A stretch of 64,000 nucleotides of DNA, from positions 183,506-247,505 of the forward strand of contig NZ_AP023259.1 of NCBI RefSeq assembly GCF_016756595.1, read 5' to 3'. The notes below the pieces were generated by a model. That model saw nothing but the letters and a program-made list of their open reading frames with translations. It did no database searches and was not told the DNA's origin. Positions 54,230 to 63,970 of the stretch are shown piece by piece; the first letter of the stretch is position 1; every line of letters starts with the position of its first letter. The position numbers and the translations under genes were made by a program. The stretch is from Mesorhizobium sp. L-2-11 (GTDB lineage Bacteria > Pseudomonadota > Alphaproteobacteria > Rhizobiales > Rhizobiaceae).

Positions 54230-54540
54230 CATCACCTGCTGAACCGCGGGGTCGCGCCAAGCCAGTTCGCTCCACAGACACGCTTCGGTGCCGCACCGGC
54301 TGATTGGGCGCACCGTCGAGGTGCGGCTCACGCATCGAGTGGTCGAGATCTTCCACGATCACGAGCGTGTCGCCAGCCATGTCCGTTGCTCGCAGCGGTC
54401 CGGCCATGTCACCGTCAACGACACATGCCCAAGGCGCTTCAGCGTTACGCCAACACCACGCCGGCCAACCTGATTGCGGATTTCGACGTGAAGCCGGCCG
54501 CCATTCCGATCAAAGACCGGCCGGTTTTCGGCAACTGAAG
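54230..54540 (+). pseudogene. IS21 istA C-terminal remnant
   Basis: RLIGRTVEVRLTHRVVEIFH, DHERVASHVRCSQRSGHVTV: the Mu-type C-terminal beta-barrel of IstA. The frame is broken on both sides. Confidence 0.6.
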
Positions 54541-54601
54541 ATTACCTCCTGGGTCAGCAACTTTGGCAACAATCACCTCGCCATGAACGGGGACATTTTG
54601 A

Positions 54602-54900
54602 TGCCGGCAACGAGAAGGCTGACCATGAGACAATTGAGACAAATGCTTCGGCTTGCCGGAAGCGGGACGGGCTCCCGCGAGATTGCGGTCGTATTGGGGA
54701 TAGCGCAGTACGGTGCAGGATAATTTGCAGCGTGCAGCCGCGGTTGGATTGAGCTGGCTCTTGCCGGGCGAGCTGACCGACGATGCGCTTGAGCACAAGC
54801 TCTTCAGTCGCAACGGCGTCAAACAGGGTACGCGACGACGCACGGAACCGAACTGGGCCGATCTTGCGGTCGAGCTCGTGGGTCGCATCCCGACGGTTAC
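54602..54900 (+). pseudogene. IS21 istA N-terminal remnant
   Basis: MPATRRLTMRQLRQMLRLAG, SGTGSREIAVVLGIAQ is the IstA helix-turn-helix. After a frame change it continues QRAAAVGLSWLLPGELTDDA, LEHKLFSRNGVKQG, RTEPNWADLAVEL. The catalytic domain is missing. Confidence 0.7.
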
Positions 54901-55009
54901 GGCTATAGTCGTTATGTTGCGGCCAAATTTATGTTGCGGTTGTTGGAGGCGAGCCAGAGATGGCGGCGGTTTCCCTGGCCCGGCTCGCAACATAAAGGGC
55001 GACGGTTGG

Positions 55010-55961
55010 AGTCTACAAGGCTTTAGGAATGCCACCAATGACGGCAGAGAACGTTGCCGAGGTGACTCCCTCAAGCCGCTGATATCGACCTTGGCCAACG
55101 CCTTGTCCTTCATTTCGAGGTCGACCTCCGCATAGATGTTCGTGGTGTCCAACGACACGTGGCCGAGCCAGGCACGGATCGTGTTGATATCGACGCCGGC
55201 ACGCAGGAGGTGGACGGCTGTCGTGTGCCGAATCGTATGCGGGCTGACGCGCTTCGTGGCCAAGGTCGGCACGGTTTTGCTCGCCAAGGCGGCATATTGC
55301 GTCACGACGCGGTGTATTCCGAACCGTGTCAAAGGCTCCTTCGTTCGCCCCAGAAAGACTGCATCGCTCTGATCCCGATCGGTCACGAGGCGGGTCAATG
55401 AGGTTGCCGTCGTTGGCCACAATGGGCAGATCCGGACCTTGTTTCCCTTGCCATGAAGGCGCACTGACGGAGACGCGCCCAGTTGAAGATTGCCAACCGT
55501 TAATTTTGCTGCCTCATCGGCGCGAGCACCGCTGTTGTACAGGAATAGCAGCAGGGCATGGTCGCGCACCCCAAGACCCGTACGCCTGTCGGGTTGACCG
55601 AGGAGCGCATCCATTTCGGCCTTTTCGAGACATCCGATCGCGGTCTTTGCCGTCTTCTTGAATGGTATTGCCCTTATCTCGGAACACCAGGCCAAGTGGA
55701 CCGGCGAACGCATGCCGATGAAGCGTGCAGTGAGTGAATTGTCGCAAGCCGTTGGTTGCGGGTCGCTTCGCTGCATCGGCGATCATGTTCCAGGTGGTCC
55801 ACGAACTTGCGGACAATTGCCGGCGTCAGCTCTTCCACGGTCATACGATCGACGGCGCAGCCTCCCTGTTTGCTGGCAAACGGCAGCAACAGTGTCAATG
55901 TATCGCGGTAGCTGGATTGGGTGTTGCGGGAAAGATTGCGCTCGGTGACCAGATGTTCCAA
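55010..55961 (-). pseudogene. Tyrosine recombinase, frameshifted
   Basis: The minus strand from ATG 55961 reads VTERNLSRNTQSSYRDTLTL and FVDHLEHDRRCSEATRNQRL, ATIHSL, then one base changes frame to ARFIGMRSPVHLAWCSEIRA. The catalytic part follows: NSGARADEAAKLTVGNLQLG (first Arg), VSPHTIRHTTAVHLLRAGVD (HxxR), WLGHVSLDTTNIYAEVDLEM (His and Tyr). All active residues survive, so only the frameshift near 55720 disables it. This type occurs in the multi-recombinase sets of rhizobial insertion elements. Confidence 0.75.
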
Positions 55962-56259
55962 CAGGAACCGGCGGATCCACTCCTAATCTGCTCAAAGGCT
56001 GCTGAAGAAATAGGGCTTGGTACCAAAGCGCATCATCATCGACAAACTGCGTTCCTATGGAGCGGCGAAAAGCGTCTTTCGGAGACCCTTACATGCGCAG
56101 TTGGGTATGCAGTCATTAGCGACAGAAATGCAGGCTCGCTCTCACTATGGCTGCATATCAATTTAGCATGCCCCATAAGCCCTAATCATCGCCTAAAAAA
56201 CACAAACCATCTTAGCCCGGTCTGACCTTTGGGCGGCGCGAACTAATAGGAACAGCAAA

Positions 56260-57258
56260 TTGGCCATGCTCGATGTTGATCATTTGGTGAAGCCGGTCAG
56301 CGACGGCAACCCGTGCGGTGATGCTCTCGATTACGATCTGAGTTTTCTCGAACTTGAGATGGCGGGGCAGGGCAAGCCCGCTCGGCAGATGGGAGATTCC
56401 GTCATAGCCGCGGAGGCTCCCGACTGGCGCCAAGTCTGGCAGCTTGGCCTGGAGCTCGCTACCCGCACAAAGGACCTGCGCGTCGGTGTCCTACTCACCC
56501 GCTCCGCTCTCAGCCAATTCGGCTACCCCGGCCTTCGCAATGGCCTGGAGCTGCTCGCTGGGTATGTGGAATCCCATTGGCCGGAGCTGCATCCGCGGCC
56601 AGACGTAGAAGACTCTGGCGATCCGACGGTGCGCCTTAACGCCTTGGCAAATCTCTGCGATCCCTCAGGGCTTATCGCGGAGGTTTGCCAGGTTCCCCTC
56701 ACCGCGTCCAGACAGTTTGGCGCCTTTACGCTGCGCGATTGGATGGAGACGCAGCGATCTCAATCGAGCGAGATCGAAGCAGCGTCGATCGACCTCGCCT
56801 TCGGCGACACCGACCCCGACCTCCTCTGTCAACTCGGGGCGGATCTCGACGCCAGCCTTACGGCTGCGATCGGCCTAGACGGCTTAGTGAACGAGCACGT
56901 CGATATCATTGATGCTGTCCGGTTCGAGCCCCTCATTTCGGTGCTCCGTCAGGGCAAGGACATTGTAAGTCGCCACTTCAAAATCCCTCAATCCGAAACC
57001 GTTACGCAGCCCCTGCTACCAGGAGCCGAGGTGCGCAATCCGGAAGAGATTCGCGGCCGCAACGATGTCATCCGCATACTCGACAGCATCTGCCGCTGGT
57101 ATCAAGTGAACGAGCCGGCCAGCCCCGTGCCAGCCTTGCTTGGGCGGGCGAAGCGACTTGTATCCAAGGACTTTATGGCTCTGCTCGAGGAGCTCGCGCC
57201 CGCCGGGGCTGCGCAATACCGCTCTGTCGCGGGTATGGCCGCCGACTCGGGTGCATGA
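56260..57258 (+). CDS. tssA: Type VI secretion protein TssA (ImpA)
   Basis: 332 aa; TTG 56260 has AGGAA 7 nt upstream, ATG 56266 is two codons later. ImpA_N domain: DHLVKPVSDGNPCGDALDYD, QGKPARQMGDSVIAAEAPDW, LRVGVLLTRSALSQFGYPGL. C-terminal helical part (IRGRNDVIRILDSICRWYQV, NEPASPVPALLGRAKRLVSK). TssA caps and guides sheath and tube assembly at the baseplate in the cytoplasm. First visible gene of the operon; overlaps tssB by 4 nt. Confidence 0.9.
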   Translation: MAMLDVDHLVKPVSDGNPCGDALDYDLSFLELEMAGQGKPARQMGDSVIAAEAPDWRQVWQLGLELATRTKDLRVGVLLTRSALSQFGYPGLRNGLELLAGYVESHWPELHPRPDVEDSGDPTVRLNALANLCDPSGLIAEVCQVPLTASRQFGAFTLRDWMETQRSQSSEIEAASIDLAFGDTDPDLLCQLGADLDASLTAAIGLDGLVNEHVDIIDAVRFEPLISVLRQGKDIVSRHFKIPQSETVTQPLLPGAEVRNPEEIRGRNDVIRILDSICRWYQVNEPASPVPALLGRAKRLVSKDFMALLEELAPAGAAQYRSVAGMAADSGA

Positions 57259-57854
57259 CCTCGGAAATCTCGAAGCCTAACATGAGGACAAACCGAAGAA
57301 TGGCAACGGCAAGCAGTCAGAAATTCATAAACCGAAATCGCCCGCCGCGGGTCCAGATCCAGTATGACCTAGAGACCTATGGCTCGCAAAAAAAGGTGGA
57401 ACTTCCGTTCGTGGTGGGAGTCATGTCTGATCTCGCCGGCAACCCCGCCGAGCCGCTGCCCCCAGTGGGCGAGCGCAAGATGATGGAGATCGACATCGAT
57501 AATTTCGATGACCGGCTCAGATCGCTAAAACCCAGGGTGGCCATGCGGGTACCCAACCGCTTGACCGGCGAGGGCCAACTGGCTGTCGACTTGACCTTCG
57601 AGTCTATGGGCGATTTCTCGCCGGCAGCCGTGGCGCGCAAGGTGGGGAGCCTCAACGCGCTGTTGCAGGCCCGCATGCAGCTCTCCAATCTGCTAGCTTA
57701 CATGGACGGCAAGATGGGTGCAGAGGAACTGATCGCCCACTTCCTCGGCAATCCAGCGCTGCTAAGTAGCCTCAGTGGCGTGCCGAAGGACGAAGCGCCT
57801 GATGAACTCGCGGAAGCACCCCTGGCCTCCTTCCCAGAGACGAAGGAGATTTGA
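57255..57854 (+). CDS. tssB: Type VI sheath protein TssB (VipA/ImpB)
   Basis: 199 aa from ATG 57255; internal starts at 57282 and 57300 (MATASSQKFINRNRPPRV) fit the family better. Markers: NRPPRVQIQYDLETYGSQKK VELPFVVGVMSDLAG, ERKMMEIDIDNFDDRLRSLK, FESMGDFSPAAVARKVGSLN. It forms the contractile sheath with TssC. Confidence 0.92.
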   Translation: MTSEISKPNMRTNRRMATASSQKFINRNRPPRVQIQYDLETYGSQKKVELPFVVGVMSDLAGNPAEPLPPVGERKMMEIDIDNFDDRLRSLKPRVAMRVPNRLTGEGQLAVDLTFESMGDFSPAAVARKVGSLNALLQARMQLSNLLAYMDGKMGAEELIAHFLGNPALLSSLSGVPKDEAPDELAEAPLASFPETKEI

Positions 57855-57856
57855 TT

Positions 57857-59350
57857 GTGACCTTCGCAAACTCAATACCTGCCGAGGTGCAGGCCCCCGT
57901 TGTAGATCCCAAAGATTTCGTCATTCTGCTGCAACGCGAGTTTAAAACGCATTCGGATCAGGCCCGCAGCGCAGTGGAGAATGCGGTCAAAACGCTGGCT
58001 GACCAAGCCCTTCGCCACACACCGCTGATCAGTGATGATGCCGTTGAAACGATCCAGTCAATCATAGCATCGATCGACGACAAACTATCGGAACAAATCA
58101 ACGAGATACTTCATCATCAGGACTTTCAGGCGCTGGAGTCGGCTTGGCGGGGCTTGCATCACCTTACGTTCAACACCGAGACGGACGAGGCGTTGAAAAT
58201 CCGTGTTCTTTCCATTTCGAAAACAGAATTGTCTCGGACGCTGCGAAAGTACAAAGGAATTGCCTGGGATCAGAGCCCTCTGTTCAAGAAGATCTACGAA
58301 GAGGAATACGGGCAGATTGGCGGAGACCCCTTTGGCTGCTTGGTTGCGGACTACTACTTCGACCATAGTCCGCAGGACATCGATCTACTGACGGGGATTG
58401 CGCAAATTGCTGCGGCAAGCCATTCCCCGTTTATCTCAGCGGCCTCACCGCATTTGCTGCAGATGGATTCTTGGCGTGAACTTGCCAACCCTCGCGACAT
58501 CACGAAGATCTTCCTAACGCCTGAGCACGCCGCTTGGCGGGCTTTTCGCGAAAGCGAGGACTCCCGGTATGTGGCGTTGACACTCCCGCGCGTACTCGGG
58601 CGGCTGCCCTACGGCGCTAAGACCAATCCAGTTGATGAATTTGCATTCGAAGAGAACACCGATGGCAGCGACAGCGCAAAGTATCTATGGACGAATGCCG
58701 CCTATGCCATGGGTGTGAACATCACGCGGTCGTTCAAACTCTACGGCTGGCTGTCCAGAATCCGTGGTTTCGAATCGGGTGGCTTGGTTGAGCACTTGCC
58801 GGTGCACACCTTCCCCAGCGATGACGGTGGAGTCGACCTCAAGTGCCCAACGGAGATTGCGATCAGCGATCGGCGCGAGTCGGAGCTCTCTAAGAGCGGC
58901 CTTCTGCCACTGTTGCATCGGAAGAACACGCAACTGGGCGTATTCCTAGGTGCCCAGACCGTCAACAAGCCAATCAGATACGCAGACCCGGATGCCTCGG
59001 CGAATGCAGAGCTCAGCGCCCGGCTACCCTATATTTTTGCGACCTGCCGCTTTGCCCACTACTTGAAGTGCATGGTTCGCGACAAGATTGGCGCGTTCAA
59101 AGAACGGCATGAGGTCGAGGAGTGGCTGAACCAATGGATCCAAGGCTATGTCCACCCCTCGCCCGAGTTGGGGAGCGAAGAAAGCAAGGCGCAACAGCCG
59201 CTCTCTTCAGCAGAGGTCAAGGTCGAGGACGTCGAAGATAATCCCGGCTATTACACTGCCATATTCTATCTGCGACCACACTATCAGCTCGAGGGCCTTA
59301 CGATCTCACTGAGGCTGGTGTCTCGGCTACCCGCGGCACGCAAGGGCTGA
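57857..59350 (+). CDS. tssC: Type VI sheath protein TssC (VipB/ImpC)
   Basis: 497 aa from GTG 57857 (AGGAG 9 nt upstream; TTG 57851 is an alternative). Markers: QDFQALESAWRGLHHLTFNT, GDPFGCLVADYYFDHSPQDI, TLPRVLGRLPYGAKTNPVDE, and the C-terminal DNPGYYTAIFYLRPHYQLEG. Full length, all blocks intact. Sheath subunit that drives tube ejection. Confidence 0.94.
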   Translation: MTFANSIPAEVQAPVVDPKDFVILLQREFKTHSDQARSAVENAVKTLADQALRHTPLISDDAVETIQSIIASIDDKLSEQINEILHHQDFQALESAWRGLHHLTFNTETDEALKIRVLSISKTELSRTLRKYKGIAWDQSPLFKKIYEEEYGQIGGDPFGCLVADYYFDHSPQDIDLLTGIAQIAAASHSPFISAASPHLLQMDSWRELANPRDITKIFLTPEHAAWRAFRESEDSRYVALTLPRVLGRLPYGAKTNPVDEFAFEENTDGSDSAKYLWTNAAYAMGVNITRSFKLYGWLSRIRGFESGGLVEHLPVHTFPSDDGGVDLKCPTEIAISDRRESELSKSGLLPLLHRKNTQLGVFLGAQTVNKPIRYADPDASANAELSARLPYIFATCRFAHYLKCMVRDKIGAFKERHEVEEWLNQWIQGYVHPSPELGSEESKAQQPLSSAEVKVEDVEDNPGYYTAIFYLRPHYQLEGLTISLRLVSRLPAARKG

Positions 59351-59452
59351 GCCCTTACGCCGCCGCCACAAGCATAGAGTCCGCCTTCATACCACGCCGG
59401 TTCGGGACCATTCCGGCCCCCGATCCGAAACCGCCAGATAGAGGAATTTGGA

Positions 59453-59986
59453 ATGGCATTCGATGCAGTTATGATTTTCACCCAAGCGTCAAAGGATGGC
59501 ATCCAGCCGAAGGGCGAATCCGTTATCGTCAATAAAGGTGTCACGATTGCCGACCAATGGAGTTTCTCAATGGAGAACAAGCTAAATATCGGCCCTCACA
59601 CCGCAGGCGCCGGGTCAGGTAAGGCCGAATTCGAGGTCTTCACCATCAAAAAGCAGGTGGATAACGCCTCTGCTTCCCTGTACGTGGCATGTGGCCGCGG
59701 CGCCCATTTCAATGGAGTCGATCTGAAGCTATTCAAATCGACGGGCGCCGGGCTAGCGACGGCCGGGTCGAACCTGTTCTTACATTGGACCTTTAATATG
59801 CTTGCGATCGAGAAGGTCGAGTGGTCCTATGCTGAAGAAGCTCCGGAGGAGACGATCACCTTCCGATTCGGCGCCTGCAAGATCATCTACTACGCGCAGG
59901 ACGATACGGGTGCTCTTACCAAGGCTGGTGAGGGTATCTGGAACCAAATCGCCAACAGTACTGACTTCAACAAGCTCGTCGCCTGA
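59453..59986 (+). CDS. hcp: Type VI tube protein Hcp (TssD)
   Basis: 177 aa with GAGGAA before ATG 59453. Hcp pattern: AVMIFTQASKDGIQPKGESV, ADQWSFSMENKLNIG, ASASLYVACGRGAHFNGVDL, ETITFRFGACKIIYYAQDD. It forms hexameric rings of the secreted tube. Gap of 102 bp from tssC, so it may have extra expression. Confidence 0.92.
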   Translation: MAFDAVMIFTQASKDGIQPKGESVIVNKGVTIADQWSFSMENKLNIGPHTAGAGSGKAEFEVFTIKKQVDNASASLYVACGRGAHFNGVDLKLFKSTGAGLATAGSNLFLHWTFNMLAIEKVEWSYAEEAPEETITFRFGACKIIYYAQDDTGALTKAGEGIWNQIANSTDFNKLVA

Positions 59987-60066
59987 CAGCTTGCAGATCG
60001 GCGTGCGTTCTGGGGCTCGCCATGCATTCGGGTCCCGGATCATTGCTCAAGATGTGGAGATTGAAC

Positions 60067-60573
60067 ATGGTTGTCACTGCCAAGTGGGACCTGATCCAGC
60101 CATCCCTTCTCGACCAGCTAACGGATGACGAGCCGCGCAGCGCGTCCGAATCGTCGAGATTTTCCAGCTTGTCGCTGCGCCAAGTGCAAGCACTGATCCT
60201 GCGCGACGTGTCGTGGCTGTTTAACGCAAACCAGTTGGCTGCGACCGTAGACCTCCGGTCCTACCCCCACGTGGCAGCCAGCACGCTCAATTACGGTATC
60301 CGGCCCTTTGCCGGGCACCTCGTCGATGGCCTCGACGCAGCCGCCCTGGGACAGGAGATTGCCGACAGCTTGCAACGTTTTGAACCTCGGCTCCTCGCCG
60401 ACAGTGTCAAGGTCACACCCCTCACTGACGCCGACCGCAACGGTTCTCTTGGCTTTGGGATCGAGGCCGACCTGCTAGCGCAGCCAGTGCCGCTGCGGAT
60501 TGTGATCCGAACCGAGCTTGACCAGGAACGCAAGATGCTCCGCGTTACCGATCTTGGTGCAGAGATAAGCTGA
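60067..60573 (+). CDS. tssE: Type VI baseplate protein TssE
   Basis: 168 aa from ATG 60067, chosen for GGAGA 6 nt upstream; ATG 60022 is in frame. gp25-like: LIQPSLLDQLTDDEPRSASE, LRQVQALILRDVSWLFNANQ, VAASTLNYGIRPFAGHLVDG. Baseplate wedge component. Its stop overlaps tssF (TGATG). Confidence 0.88.
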   Translation: MVVTAKWDLIQPSLLDQLTDDEPRSASESSRFSSLSLRQVQALILRDVSWLFNANQLAATVDLRSYPHVAASTLNYGIRPFAGHLVDGLDAAALGQEIADSLQRFEPRLLADSVKVTPLTDADRNGSLGFGIEADLLAQPVPLRIVIRTELDQERKMLRVTDLGAEIS

Positions 60574-62453
60574 TGGACCCAAAGCTCCTACGGTTATACA
60601 ACGATGAGCTCGCGTATATGCGGGAGATGGGAGCTGAGTTTGCCCGCGCATTCCCAAAGGTGGCCGGCCGGCTGGGAATGGAATCAGCCGGGGTCGCCGA
60701 CCCTTATGTCGAGAGGCTGCTGGAAGGCTTCGCCTTCCTGGCGGCGCGGGTCCAATTGAAGCTGCAAGCTCGTTTCCCGGACTTCACGCAGCACCTGCTG
60801 GAATTGGTCTATCCGCATTTTCTGGCGCCGATCCCGTCGATGACGATTGTACAATTCGGGCCGGATCCACTGACCGGACGGTTTGAGCAAGGATATATGG
60901 TGCCCCGCGGAACCAAGCTGCTGGGCCAACTCGCTTCGGATGCGATCACCCATTGCGAGTTCCGCACGGCGCACGATGTCCAGCTCTGGCCGATTGCGGT
61001 GAGTGCTGTAGACTACTACACGACGCCGGCGCAAATTTCGGCCCTGAATCTTCCGCCCCGGCAAAATGCTAAGGCCGCGCTGCGGCTGCGCCTTCGGACA
61101 ACCAATGGCATGCCGTTCAGAAATCTGGCGCTGAGGGCCCTGACACTGTACCTCGCCGGGCCTGGTGGTATTGGTGCGACAGTCGCCGAACAGCTTATCG
61201 GCGATGCCTGCGCAATTGTCGCCCGGCCCGCCAGCCCGCCGCCCCCTTGGCAGGAGACAATCCCACTCAACGAACTGCGGCAGTGCTGTCTGGAGCCCGA
61301 TTTCGCTCTCCTGCCCAAGGTTCCCCGCTCCTTCGACGGGTATCGTCTGCTTCAAGAGTATTTCGCGCTTGCGGAACGAACCTTGTTCATCGAGCTCGGC
61401 GGGCTAGCCAACGCCGTGGCGCTGTCGACAACAGAGAGCCTTGAGATCGTATTCGTGCTCAAACGTGCCGAGCCTCGGTTGGAACGTCACCTCGGAACTC
61501 AGAACATCGCCCTGTTCGCGACGCCGGCTATCAATCTTTTCGAACGCCAGGCGGATCGCATTCACTTGAGCGACAAGAACTACGAGCATCATCTGGTTGT
61601 AGATCGAATGAGGCCGCTCGACTTCGAGGTCCAGTCGATTCTCGAAATGAGCGGTGAAGGAGAGAGCAGCGAAGCCATACAGTTTTCTCCATTTTACAGC
61701 ATCAGCGCCGATGAACGGGAGGTGCAGCACTCCAGCTATTATACAGTCAGACGAGAGCATCGCCTGCGGTCGCAGCACCAGCGCTTCAACGGCGCCAGGA
61801 CTGACTATGGAGGCACCGAGACTTTCATCTCACTTGTCGACCGCCGGTCGGCTCCCAATTCGGAGAATCCCCGGCAGTTGTCGGTGCGGTGCCTTTGCTC
61901 GAATAGGCATCTGCCGCTGCTATTGCCGATCGGCCATAAAGAGACAGACTTCACCCTCGAAATCGGAGCTCCGGTCACCGCCACGCGATGTCTGTCGTTG
62001 CCGACGAGGCCGCGCCATACCTTCGCCACCGGCGATGTCGCCTGGAAGCTGATCAGCCACCTATCGCTGAATTATCTCTCGATCACGAATTCCGAAAATG
62101 ACGGCCATAGGGGCGCAGAAGCGCTGCGAGAAACCTTGCGCCTATACGTCGATCCGGAGGATGCTTTCGCGTCGCGGCAGATCGACGGCATACGTGAAGT
62201 CCAGTCGCGAACGATAGTTCGGCGGCTGCCGGGCGCGGGACAAGCTGCAGTCGCACGTGGAATCGAAATCAGCCTCGTCCTGGACGAAGCGGCTTTCGAA
62301 GGCGTTGGCATTTTTCCCCTCGCCTCCGTGCTCAACCAGTTCTTCGCCAAATATGTTTCAATTAACAGCTTCACCGAGATGGCCGTCTCGACGTTGCAAC
62401 GCGGCAAAGTTATGCGATGGCCGCCGACGGTTGGTCGCCGGACGATCCTCTGA
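60573..62453 (+). CDS. tssF: Type VI baseplate protein TssF (ImpG/VasA)
   Basis: 626 aa, full length. Start MDPKLLRLYNDELAYMREMG, AEFARAFPKVAGRLGMESAG is the TssF signature; then VERLLEGFAFLAARVQLKLQ, LLELVYPHFLAPIPSMTIVQ, and YTVRREHRLRSQHQRF in the second half. It forms the baseplate wedge with TssG. Translationally coupled on both sides. Confidence 0.93.
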   Translation: MDPKLLRLYNDELAYMREMGAEFARAFPKVAGRLGMESAGVADPYVERLLEGFAFLAARVQLKLQARFPDFTQHLLELVYPHFLAPIPSMTIVQFGPDPLTGRFEQGYMVPRGTKLLGQLASDAITHCEFRTAHDVQLWPIAVSAVDYYTTPAQISALNLPPRQNAKAALRLRLRTTNGMPFRNLALRALTLYLAGPGGIGATVAEQLIGDACAIVARPASPPPPWQETIPLNELRQCCLEPDFALLPKVPRSFDGYRLLQEYFALAERTLFIELGGLANAVALSTTESLEIVFVLKRAEPRLERHLGTQNIALFATPAINLFERQADRIHLSDKNYEHHLVVDRMRPLDFEVQSILEMSGEGESSEAIQFSPFYSISADEREVQHSSYYTVRREHRLRSQHQRFNGARTDYGGTETFISLVDRRSAPNSENPRQLSVRCLCSNRHLPLLLPIGHKETDFTLEIGAPVTATRCLSLPTRPRHTFATGDVAWKLISHLSLNYLSITNSENDGHRGAEALRETLRLYVDPEDAFASRQIDGIREVQSRTIVRRLPGAGQAAVARGIEISLVLDEAAFEGVGIFPLASVLNQFFAKYVSINSFTEMAVSTLQRGKVMRWPPTVGRRTIL

Positions 62454-63511
62454 TGCCTCGCTCTCTCGCACACTTCCTGAGTGCAGTAGCGGCCGAGCCG
62501 CATGCCTACGATTTCTTTCAGGCTATGCGTATCATCGATGCAATCTGCTCAGATCGCCCCAGGCTTGGGGAATCAAGCGGGCCGGGCTTCGATCGGGTGC
62601 GGATTGGACAGCAGCCCGCGCTGGCCTTTCCGACCCGGTCTATCGCGCGCGTGGCTGAGGCTGGAGAGAACCATCCCGCCAGTATTTCCACCTACGCCTT
62701 TGGCCTATTCGGGCCCAACGGTCCGCTGCCTTTGCATCTGACGGAGTACGCGCTTTTAAGGCAGCGCAATGCCGGCGACGAGACGCTGGTTCGGTTTGCC
62801 GATATCTTTCATCATCGCCTAGCCTCGCTCTTCTTCCGTGCCTGGGCAGAGAGCGAGCCGACCGTCAGCCATGACAGACCACAAGAAGATCGCTTTGCCA
62901 TGCAGCTCGGCTCCCTCGCCGGTTTTGGCATGACGTCTTTGCATGGCCGGGACGCCATGCCCGATCTGGCGAAATTTCACTTCACTGGCCGTCTCGCCTC
63001 GCACGCGCGCAATGCCGAAGGGCTAGTCGCTATCCTCAACAGCTTCTTTGTGGCTCCGGTCGAAATCCGTGAATTTATCCCCAAATGGGTTCAGTTGCCG
63101 CTGGGCGCGCTCTGCCTCCTCGGCCGTGACGCAGGCACTGCCACACTTGGCAGCACAGCCGCTGTCGGCGACAGGATCAAAGTCTACCATCATCGCTTCC
63201 GCGTCATTATCGGCCCGCTCGGTTTGGCTCAGTACGAGCGGCTTTTGCCAGGCACGTCCGACCTTAGAACTTTGGCCGAGATTATCCGTAACTACCTAGG
63301 AGATGAACTGGACTGGGAGGTTAATCTGATCCTGCGACAAGAAGAAGTGCCGAAACTCCGGCTGGGACATAGCGGTCGGCTCGGCTGGACGAGTTGGATC
63401 GGCGAGCGCAAGACGCGACGTGATGCCGACGACCTGACTACGGCGCCGATCGAGCTCTGCCGAACGGCAGCCGTCCCCGAACTTTCCGAAGCAATCTGTG
63501 GGGGGGGTTGA
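62453..63511 (+). CDS. tssG: Type VI baseplate protein TssG (ImpH/VasB)
   Basis: 352 aa from ATG 62453, overlapping the tssF stop (TGATG); ATG 62417 would add 12 residues. Markers: EPHAYDFFQAMRIIDAICSD, TYAFGLFGPNGPLPLHLTEY, FADIFHHRLASLFFRAWAES, GRLASHARNAEGLVAILNSF. Ends in a Gly run from a G7 tract (AICGGG). Confidence 0.92.
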   Translation: MPRSLAHFLSAVAAEPHAYDFFQAMRIIDAICSDRPRLGESSGPGFDRVRIGQQPALAFPTRSIARVAEAGENHPASISTYAFGLFGPNGPLPLHLTEYALLRQRNAGDETLVRFADIFHHRLASLFFRAWAESEPTVSHDRPQEDRFAMQLGSLAGFGMTSLHGRDAMPDLAKFHFTGRLASHARNAEGLVAILNSFFVAPVEIREFIPKWVQLPLGALCLLGRDAGTATLGSTAAVGDRIKVYHHRFRVIIGPLGLAQYERLLPGTSDLRTLAEIIRNYLGDELDWEVNLILRQEEVPKLRLGHSGRLGWTSWIGERKTRRDADDLTTAPIELCRTAAVPELSEAICGGG

Positions 63512-63777
63512 TTATAATGGGCCGCATGACTCTTACTAGCGATCTCGATGTACTCTGCAATGCAAATACAATCAAAAGTTGTTCAGCATTCCGCAAGCCA
63601 CGCGACAGTTTTGTTGATCTGTTTCAAGACCAGCTCAGTGGCGCTGCCCAACCGGATCTCTGGAAGATTTTACGCGGTTTCGGCGATCAAGGCATCCTCG
63701 CGCATCGTGTGACTTTCGAGAACGCTTTGACGCCAAGTAAGTATCTCCAGCCCCGCCGATGTGGCGGAGCCGAATGA
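63508..63777 (+). pseudogene. tssH: tssH/clpV N-terminal remnant
   Basis: From ATG 63517 the frame reads LTSDLDVLCNANTIKSCSAF, FVDLFQDQLSGAAQPDLWKI, LRGFGDQGILAHRVTFENAL. The last part fits the ClpV N-domain (LLxxPxxDLWKILRxFGVDxxRLxxxFExALT), but the LEEAAxLC helix expected before it is missing and a stop follows at 63777, far short of the 850-900 residues of ClpV. Decayed, unless a separate functional copy lies outside the window. Confidence 0.5.
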
Positions 63778-63970
63778 GCAGTGGGGCGTCATCGATATGC
63801 GCCGCCAGATCCCTCCCCGGAGAGCGGCGATGGGCGCCCAACGGACGGGCTCATCATCGTTTCCCGGTCAGGCGCCCTCCATGGTTCTCGTTGGCGGCGC
63901 TCCGTGCGCTCTCTAAAGCCAAGCGAAAAAGGTAGTACGGCGCTCTTGCATCTCAACCGCGGAAGTCCCC

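Noticed and set aside
54445..55776. 443-aa minus-strand frame read as one intact recombinase
   Set aside because: Its first residues do not match the family; the true N-terminus lies in another frame at 55674-55961, and its last 190 residues are unrelated read-through.
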